Shown piece after piece: positions 21,221 through 27,500 of a DNA stretch of 27,500 bases (within the stretch, counting starts at the first letter, position 1; every line of letters starts with the position of its first letter). Below the pieces are notes generated by a model. The model did no database searches. It had not been told where the DNA came from and saw nothing but the letters and a program-made list of their open reading frames with translations. A program made the position numbers and the translations under genes. Source of the DNA: Stramonita haemastoma (Eukaryota > Mollusca > Gastropoda > Neogastropoda > Muricidae); contig CM060327.1 in the NCBI GenBank assembly GCA_030674155.1, positions 24,480,854-24,508,353 of the forward strand. The letters run 5' to 3'.

Positions 21221-22139
21221 AGAGAGATAGCTAAAAGGGAGGGGGTGGATTCTGTGTAAACTTGTTTGAAAGTGCAGGGAGGGGGGGGAGGCAAGGTGCA
21301 GAATAGCTTGTGGTTTTCCACCTAGCACTTGTGAAGAATTAGCTCAGTGTCGCAACAATTCTAGGCTAAGGTAAAAGTGGTTTAAACCAAGCAGGAGTGG
21401 AAACACTGGAAATTTTTATCCATTATAACCATCTTTACTTCGTTTTTTTGACCCTAAATATTTCCGTTGGTTATAATTTTCACAACCCTCTTGCTTTTTC
21501 ATTTTTTAATTTCAAAGGAGTAAAAATATTTATGAGTACCTAGCCGAATATATAACAAAAACAATGACACCACTTCCTGTGGCCTCACCACAAATTAACA
21601 GGGAGCAGCAACATCAATGCGCTTGTCCCGTTGAGCAGTGGCTAAATTTGAATCAACTGAACAGTGAAGTGCGCAGCCAGAAAGTCAGCGCGCCCTCTGT
21701 AGGGTGAACAGTCACTAATTTTTCTCGTGCATCACGGACCTGTAGAATGCTAAGGGAATATAATCGTGCACTTTTAGTTAGAAATCCCTCCCTCTTGCAG
21801 GGTGTTACTGTGGATCATACATTATTTCTAGAAAGGGAACACGATCACAGCACATGTGCAGGGAAAGTGATGGATAATCGATTTAAATCATTGCAATTTT
21901 GAACATCACAGTACACAATAGCCCTGACTTGAACCCCACATTATCAATACAACCAAATAAATTGACATATTCCATTGTCCATCTAAATCTGGCATCGACA
22001 AAATCCGAAACCATAAGGAAACATGATTATTAAAACCTTGGTATGCTGCAGCAGAGAATAACATAGAACATGTCATCTGGTGAAAAATTTTATTTATAAT
22101 CACAGGCCTAATTTTTGAATTAAACACATTATGGCACGA
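21221..22139. other. Apparently single-copy interval
   Basis: Mixed-composition DNA with a G-rich patch near 21238-21290. 21580-21720 is less A/T-rich than its surroundings and contains GCGCCCTCTGTAGGG. I found no reading frame or RNA structure that I can name. Confidence 0.4.
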
Positions 22140-22175
<36 letters not shown>

Positions 22176-22260
22176 CGAGAGAGAGAGAGAGAGACGAGAG
22201 AGAGAGACAGAGAGAGACAGGACAGAGAGACAGGGCAGAGACAGAGACAGACAGCAGACA
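22140..22260. repeat. GA/GACA microsatellite
   Basis: (GA)n with GACGAGA breaks to about 22205, then GACAGAGA-type repeats to about 22260. It directly precedes the inverted part of the 390-bp repeat copy. Confidence 0.95.
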
Positions 22261-22261
22261 C

Positions 22262-22605
22262 AGAAGAATGTGTAGTGTAAGTACCGTAGAGCACTTCACT
22301 TGGTGCCGTGGGCTCTGTTACTGTGCAAAAGTCGGGGTAGGACAGGACTGGAACCGGCCCTTTGTCACATCTGTTCGAAATGCGCCTTATTCTTGGGGGG
22401 TGTATATGCGTGTGTGTAACTACCAGCTTTGATATGCGTGGCGCCGGTCTTGTGGCGACACCACAGTCCCCAATGATTGCAGCCTGGCTTGAAAAAGCAA
22501 GTCTGTCAAGCGAAAGCTTCTACAGTTTACGCAATAAAACGCTGTGGTACACATAATAATGATAAGGATAACATACAATATGATGCATCAAAGCAAAGTG
22601 CAGGG
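22262..22605 (+). mobile_element. Copy of the 1-965 repeat with its first half inverted
   Basis: 22426-22605 aligns directly with about 214-390 of the first array copy: TTTGATATGCGTGGCGCC, TTGTGGCGACACCAC, GCCTGGCTTGA, GCAAGTCTGTC, AATAATGATAA, AGTGCAGGG. 22262-22417 aligns with about 45-210 of that copy, but reverse-complemented. For example, the reverse complement of 22286-22334 begins CGACTTTTGCACAGTAACAG, against CGACTTCTGCACAGTTACAG at 141. The two parts together rebuild almost one full unit around a breakpoint near unit position 212. This is the arrangement produced by twin-priming 5' inversion during target-primed reverse transcription; a local DNA inversion is the alternative. Confidence 0.8.
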
Positions 22606-22608
22606 ACG

Positions 22609-24500
22609 TATTGTTTTTGCAAGTCCTTTTGATCTTGTTACATGCCCTACCATTTAAGTTTATGCTTCTTTACGATTGCTAGAAGATTTTTGTAGGGACC
22701 AATGGTTTTGCTGGATTCTGTTATGCACTTCTTCGTTGCTTATGTGGTCTCTGTAGGAGATGCCAAGGAGTCTCCGGAAGCATCTCATCTCTACCGCCTG
22801 TACTCTTCTCTCCAAATTAGCAGTCAGGGTCCATGATTCACAGGCATACATGAATATGGATATGAAGGGAGTGCATTAGTCTGATCGTGGAGTTGAGTGA
22901 AATATTTTAATCTTTCCTGATGGTGTTCAGTTTTGACAGTGCTGTTATTGTCTGTGCAATCCTGCATACTACCTCTGGCTTGGACCTTATGTCTGATACG
23001 ACGGCTCCCAAGTACTTGAAGCTTTGAACCTTTTTCAGCTTCTGGTTGTCGACCCTGATATCGGTGCTGATGCCATTGGAGTTATTGGCCATCAGTTTGG
23101 TCTTCTCGGCACTGATTGTTCAGGTGTTCTGTTAGTCTGGCAAGCTCTTGTTCTGATCCTGCTAGTCCGTCAATGTCATCTGCGAAGCGGAGGTTTGTAA
23201 TCGTTCTGCCACCAATGCTGACTGATCCTTTATGGTTTCCAGTGCATCAGCCATGATTCTCTTAAGGAAGATGTTGAAAAGAGTGGGGAGAGTAGACAGC
23301 CCTGCCTTACTCCAATGTTGTTCGAAACCACTCTCCAATGTTGCTGTTGTAGTACACTGGACGGTGGCCTTCTTTTCTAGCTCTTTGATGACTTCTGATT
23401 AAGTTCGTACTGATGCTGTACAAATTCATGGTTGCCACAAAGCTGCATGCCACATCCTGTCGAATACCTTCTTAAATCAATAATACGTGGTAGAGGTCTT
23501 GTTGGTGTTGGAGGTGCCGCTCACAGAGTATTCTTAGTTGAATATCTATTCAGTTGTGCTAGCCCTGCTCTGAAACCTGTTTGTTCCTCAGCAATGATGG
23601 TCTCTGCTTGTGGCTTCAGTTTGTTCAATATAATCTTCAACATGACCTTGCTTGGTAGGCATATGAGGCTGATTGTGCGGTAATTTGGTACTGCTGAAGG
23701 TTTCCTTTCTTGGGGAGGTGATGATAAGTGACTGTGTCCATGGTGTTGGCCATTTTCCTGTCTGCTAGATCTTGTTGCAGATTTTTAAGTAGGCGTTGAT
23801 CATGGCTTCCCCTCCAGCTTGAACCAACTCAGCTGGAATGTTGTCACCCTGCTGACTTCCCTTTTTCAGTGATCTGACTGCTGTTTCCACTTCTTCTCGG
23901 AGGATAGGGTGGCTGTCTGTATCTGTGTTGTGGGGATATTGAGGACTTCTGGATCTCCTGTGGTTTTGTAGTTATACAGGTCGGAGCAGTATTCTGTCCA
24001 TCTGTTCAGAATACCCTGGTCATCAGTGAGGTACTTCCCATTTTTGTCTCGGATTGTTGAGCTTCTTCCCTGTTTTGTGCCAGTCAGGTCTTTCACAGTT
24101 AATATGCTTTCTTGCTGTTGTTTTTCTTCAATGTTTTGGCACTGTTCACCAGTCTATTTCTCTTTTGCTTCTGTCATGGACTTCCTGATTCTTTTGTTGA
24201 GTGCCCTATATTGTTCTGTTCTTTCTTCTGCTCCATTGTTTTCCTTTTCTTCAATCGACGTTTGTCGCATAATTGTAGGGCGTTAGGTGTGACTCAAGGT
24301 TTTTTTTCTTACTGGTCGATGTTTGCCAAGAAGTTGGCTTGCTGTTTCAGTCACTGCTGTGTTGGAATCACCCTCAAGGTTATCTATATCCTTATCAGCT
24401 GAGTCTATCAGAGTGAGTGCTGCAAGCTTCCCACCTATCCTTGCCCGAAAAATGTCTCTACCTCTGGATCTTTCAGCTTCTGAGGTCAAACTTGACCTTG
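22609..24500 (-). pseudogene. RTE-like non-LTR retrotransposon reverse transcriptase, 5'-truncated and frameshifted
   Basis: On the minus strand, scattered frames keep the expected order for an RTE-type RT. IGGKLAALTL and TETASQLLGKHR (a post-endonuclease linker) lie near 24330-24440, RWTEYCSDLYN near 23970, DNIPAELVQAGGEAMI at 23798-23845, VRQGCLLSP at 23284-23310 and the catalytic FADD at 23175-23186. FKYLGAV follows at 23000-23020 and CESWTLTA at 22819-22842, with RRLLGISYRDH next to it. HVTRSKGLAKTI near 22612-22650 is the last recognisable stretch. Reading these needs many frame changes and passes in-frame stops, so it is inactive. No apurinic-like endonuclease domain is seen upstream of 24500, and the C-terminus is cut where the 22262-22605 repeat begins. 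CESWT and FxYLG segments are typical of the RTE/BovB group, from family knowledge. Confidence 0.88.
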
Positions 24501-24709
24501 ATTGAATGTAAGATTGATAATGATGACACGTGTTGAGGATGATGATAACGACGATGCTCTCAGTAGTGTGCTATGTGTTTGAAAAATGTGTTCATCACTA
24601 GGAAGTTTATAGAGAATGTTGATTTAGTATTTCTGTTTGTTCCCTTTTGTCCCCTTTACTTGTATTGTGGCTCAAGGCCGAAGTACAGTTAAAATGCTCA
24701 GAGTTCATA

Positions 24710-24713
<4 letters not shown>
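24501..24713. other. Flank of the RT pseudogene
   Basis: Mixed sequence with GATGATGATAACGACGATG near 24537. I see no endonuclease-domain coding on the minus strand here, so the element appears truncated at about 24500. Confidence 0.4.
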
Positions 24714-24783
<70 letters not shown>

Positions 24784-24790
24784 GTCTCTC
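24714..24790. repeat. CT microsatellite
   Basis: (CT)n from about 24714, with two GTCTCTCT interruptions near the right end. Confidence 0.95.
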
Positions 24791-24810
24791 GTCCTCTCAC
24801 CCCACACACA

Positions 24811-24886
24811 CAAGTCAAGTCAATAATAAAATAAAAGAAATAAAAGTTTGACTGACTTGACTTGACTTGACTTGACTTGACTTGAC

Positions 24887-24942
<56 letters not shown>
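24811..24942 (+). repeat. GACTT pentanucleotide and CA tracts; possible retroposon tail
   Basis: AAGTCAAGTCAA (about 24812-24823) faces (TTGAC)n/(GACTT)n at 24853-24888 across an A-rich AATAAAATAAAAGAAATAAA spacer, giving an inverted repeat with at least 12 complementary bases. (CA)n follows to about 24942. AATAAAAGTTTGACTGACTT resembles the minus-strand tail at 1262-1320. Confidence 0.75.
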
Positions 24943-24945
<3 letters not shown>

Positions 24946-25431
24946 CAGGAACACACATTCTCATGAAAATCAGTTATTTTTCATCAACATCATGTTTATT
25001 GGTGGTGATTTCAATATCACTATTACAATTTTGAATAAATGCCAGAGAGAATAACAAGAAGGCATTCACCAACAACATTGATTTCCTTCCCATGATAAAC
25101 TTATTAATTCTAATATTGATCATTAAGGAATTACTCGCTGGTAGATCTATGTTGTATTACACTTTAAAAAAAAGAAATCATTTATACAAATTTCCCCGGG
25201 AAATGCATTTCAGCGAAAAACAATCACAGCCCAAACCCTTAAAACATCACATTATCATTAATTTGTGAATTTGTAATTAATGTGGCGGGTTAATCTTGAA
25301 TCATATTATCATATTCCAGTTGTAGTGAACCAAATCATAAGCTAATCTGAAATTGCTCAACCGCACCAAGTACACACTTGTGCACGCAATCACCAACAGA
25401 CTCAAACGCAAATACGAGCACGTTCGCGTAA
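24943..25431. other. A/T-rich interval
   Basis: About 490 bp with no recognisable feature. It ends in a CACGCAATCACC / AAATACGAGCACG segment leading into the CA tracts. Confidence 0.4.
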
Positions 25432-25438
25432 CACACAC

Positions 25439-25483
<45 letters not shown>

Positions 25484-25625
25484 CGGCGCCGCGCGCCACA
25501 CCACACACACACACACACTTTAACAAGCATACATGCACACATACGCGCACTTTCACAAGCGTACACACACACACACGTGCGCGCGCGCGCGCGCACATTT
25601 TAACAAGCATACATACACACACAGA
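25432..25625. repeat. CA / CG alternating tract with a ~40-50-bp repeat
   Basis: (CA)n (25432-25480) passes into CGGCGGCGCCGCGCGCC, then more CA. Next come three related segments: ACTTTAACAAGCATACATGC, ACTTTCACAAGCGTACAC and ATTTTAACAAGCATACATAC. A perfect 20-bp GTGC(GC)nGCAC palindrome lies at 25577-25596. Alternating purine-pyrimidine CG/CA runs favour Z-DNA, by general knowledge. Confidence 0.85.
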
Positions 25626-25939
25626 GGAAAATTAAGGTTGGAAGACGAAATAAAAAGGCAGAAGTAGCAAAAAAACAACAACAAAACTTTACCATATACG
25701 TTTTCAGACAAGAAAACAAACAAACAGAAAGAAGGAAAGCAAAGTAGCCATTAGGGATTGCCTTGTTTACTGTGTGTACTGTATCCCTGTCTATAACAAA
25801 CTACACATACCTCACCCACACATCATCTCTCCCTTTCTCTAAATTCTATGTAAGTCTTACCTTCAACGTCCCCCAAGCAGAATCTTTCCCACAAAGGTAA
25901 AAAAAACAACAACCCAAAAACCCACCAAGAAAATCCCAC

Positions 25940-26185
25940 CCATCCCATCAACAGTAAAATTTCTAAACCCTCCCGCCTAAGTAAAATCCCTCAAAATAAA
26001 ATCCCCCACCAAAGTAAACTCTCTGAAACTGAAATCCCTCCAATCTTTTATATGAATGTAAAAAAACCGCATTTCATAATAGATAACAATGTACACATGG
26101 TAAAACTGAATATAAAAAAAATCCCTCCAATCAAGGTAAAATCCCTTCCCGCCAAAGTAAAATCCCACTCACCGAAGCCAACCCC
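25940..26185 (+). repeat. Degenerate ~18-bp AAGTAAAATCCC repeats
   Basis: Words such as AGTAAAATTTCTAAACC, AAGTAAAATCCCTC, AATAAAATCCCCCACC, AAGTAAACTCTC, GGTAAAATCCCTTCCC and AAGTAAAATCCCACTC recur from 25950 to 26175. A unique A/T-rich piece (26045-26120) interrupts them. Units are about 16-20 bp and strongly diverged. Confidence 0.6.
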
Positions 26186-26491
26186 CCCCCAAAAAAACAA
26201 CAAGAACAAAACCCCCCACAAAAAAACCCACCACCATCACCCATAACATACATGCAAGCCAGTGGGTTACATTGGACCACTACAGTCACAAACAGTCACT
26301 TCAGGTTTTATCATATTTTTTTCAGCTTATTTAAAAGCTGAGGCATAAAACCTTCGTTGTATAGAGTAAAATATCATTCTAAACTTGGTTCTGCTCCTCT
26401 TTTTGTCTGCTAGAGAGTTTCCAGAGCGGTTCTGTCAATGAGAGTGTCACTCACACGCGGTAGCAAGCTAAGCTTTGACACCATTTTGGCA

Positions 26492-26524
26492 GTGACGCAA
26501 TTGTCTTGGAAGACATGACGTCAT
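26492..26524 (+). promoter_or_regulatory. CRE-type palindrome with a neighbouring TGACGCAA half-site
   Basis: ATGACGTCAT at 26515-26524 is a perfect palindrome containing the CRE/ATF consensus TGACGTCA. TGACGCAA, close to a mixed CREB/C-EBP site, starts about 23 bp upstream. The surrounding 26400-26540 is less A/T-rich than its neighbours. There is no recognised gene beside it, so function is speculative. Confidence 0.2.
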
Positions 26525-26559
26525 TTGGGAACCCGCTAGAGACAACAGGAGTCATTCGT

Positions 26560-26725
26560 GGTATGGGATACACAAGGTTGAAATTCTATGGGTACGTGAG
26601 TTTAGGGTACTGGAATACAGGAGGTTGGAACGTTATAAGTACATGAGTTTAGGGGGTTGGGAAACACGAGGATGGGGCACTAGGGATGCATTAGGGTGCT
26701 GGGGATACAGGTGATTTTTTCATGT
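26560..26725 (+). repeat. Degenerate ~50-bp repeat, 3-4 units
   Basis: Units share GTAC(A/G)TGAGTTTAGGG, then GGxTxGG.A.ACA(C/G)GAGG or similar: GGGATACACAAGGTTG, GTACGTGAGTTTAGGG, GTACATGAGTTTAGGG and GATGCATTAGGGTGCTGGGG. Periods are about 45-50 bp. Confidence 0.6.
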
Positions 26726-26898
26726 TAGTAGTATAGGGTTGGGGTGTGAACACTAAGGATAGACTGCATGACGCTAAAGGGCAAACATAACTGTACTAGA
26801 AACCTTCGTAACTGCAATCGAACGAATAACTAAAAAGAAAAAAGTCTTCTTCATGTAGACATATGTTTTAAGTAGTTTGTGTCCTCTGTCCTTTTTCT

Positions 26899-26914
26899 GC
26901 AATATATATATCTG

Positions 26915-27004
<90 letters not shown>
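26899..27004. repeat. TA microsatellite
   Basis: CTGCAATATATATAT is followed by a second CTGCAATATAT, after which (AT)n continues to 27004, about 90 bp uninterrupted. Confidence 0.95.
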
Positions 27005-27007
<3 letters not shown>

Positions 27008-27500
27008 CAAAAAGCATTTCAAACAAGAACAAAATGTGTTCCCAACAACGAAGATGGTGGGGTGAGATGGTGTCTTGTGTTTTGCCATGATATCATATTG
27101 TTACATTTTTCCTCATGGTTTTCTTTTTCTGTTTATTTCATTTTGTAACCACCTTTTTTCTGTGTATGGGTACATGAGCGGTTAGTGCGAAGAAGTTTGT
27201 GATTCTATATCCTACCGATGCTTATCATAGATGCAACAGAAAAATGCCATGGTTATCAAAACACGTCATAGAACTGGTTTTATAGACAAAATAATTTCAA
27301 CAGTCATGCCCAACCTTTGGTATATTATTTCAGACACTTTTAAAAAAGTGTTATTTATCTAAGTAGAAATATGAGACTAAATGCTAAACTAAAAATAACA
27401 GCAATAACGATTAAGACAACAAGGGCAGCAAAAAATACAAGCAAAACAAAAAACGATCGGCCTACACCCCCCGCCCCCCTAATAACCCCCCCCCCCCCCC
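27005..27500. other. A/T-rich interval ending in a C-run
   Basis: No gene recognised. The last bases are CCCCCCGCCCCCCTAATAA followed by an uninterrupted C-run at 27486-27500, where the window stops. Confidence 0.45.

Noticed and set aside
21334..21395. GAATTAGCTCAGTG near 21340 as a tRNA start
   Set aside because: It resembles box A, but no box B or acceptor-stem pairing follows at the expected distance.
23432..24402. Plus-strand frames across the reverse-transcriptase region
   Set aside because: They are opposite-strand shadows of the minus-strand RT pseudogene, whose motifs appear in the correct order on the other strand.

Overview
This window looks like repeat-dominated, gene-poor nuclear DNA from a metazoan, most plausibly a marine invertebrate and possibly a mollusc. 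The grounds are long CA, GA and TA microsatellites, poly-C and poly-G runs, tRNA-derived SINEs with A/T-rich tails, and a decayed RTE-type non-LTR reverse transcriptase. The taxonomic guess is inference. I found no intact host protein-coding gene, no prokaryotic operon, rRNA, functional tRNA or CRISPR array.

Layout. 1-965 holds about two and a half tandem copies of a ~390-bp repeat, cut off by a GTGA/GA microsatellite (965-1236). 1262-1670 holds a probable retroposon tail and a ~145-bp duplication. 2572-10248 is the main structure: seven tandem units of about 1.05-1.25 kb. Each unit is a ~330-bp tRNA-derived SINE plus a ~890-bp non-coding spacer, and the last unit is reduced by two internal deletions. 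An A/T-rich minisatellite of ~48 bp follows (10378-10906). A head-to-tail run of four SINE 3' ends lies at 11604-12134, with one more at 13617-13798. CA/CT/ACT microsatellites lie at 13995-14166, a ~22-bp minisatellite at 15262-15650, and a 560-bp GA tract at 15986-16545.

A short minus-strand segment at 17197-17337 weakly resembles a chitin-binding (peritrophin-A-like) exon. A ~47-bp minisatellite (17872-18478) and a ~28-bp minisatellite (18983-20445) follow; the latter is split by a GA expansion. 22262-22605 carries another copy of the 1-965 repeat whose first half is inverted relative to its second half, as expected from twin priming. It abuts a frameshifted RTE-like reverse transcriptase on the minus strand (22609-24500). 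The right end holds CT, GACTT, CA, CG and TA simple repeats, two weak minisatellites, and a CRE-type palindrome.

Nothing here appears to work as a gene pathway. The content is best read as a layered history of retroposition followed by tandem amplification. The most notable observations are the SINE-containing composite satellite, its mosaic units, the 3'-end hairpin kept across SINE copies, and the inverted copy of the 390-bp repeat. Many repeat units differ by single-base drop-outs, so some frameshifts could be consensus errors rather than biology.
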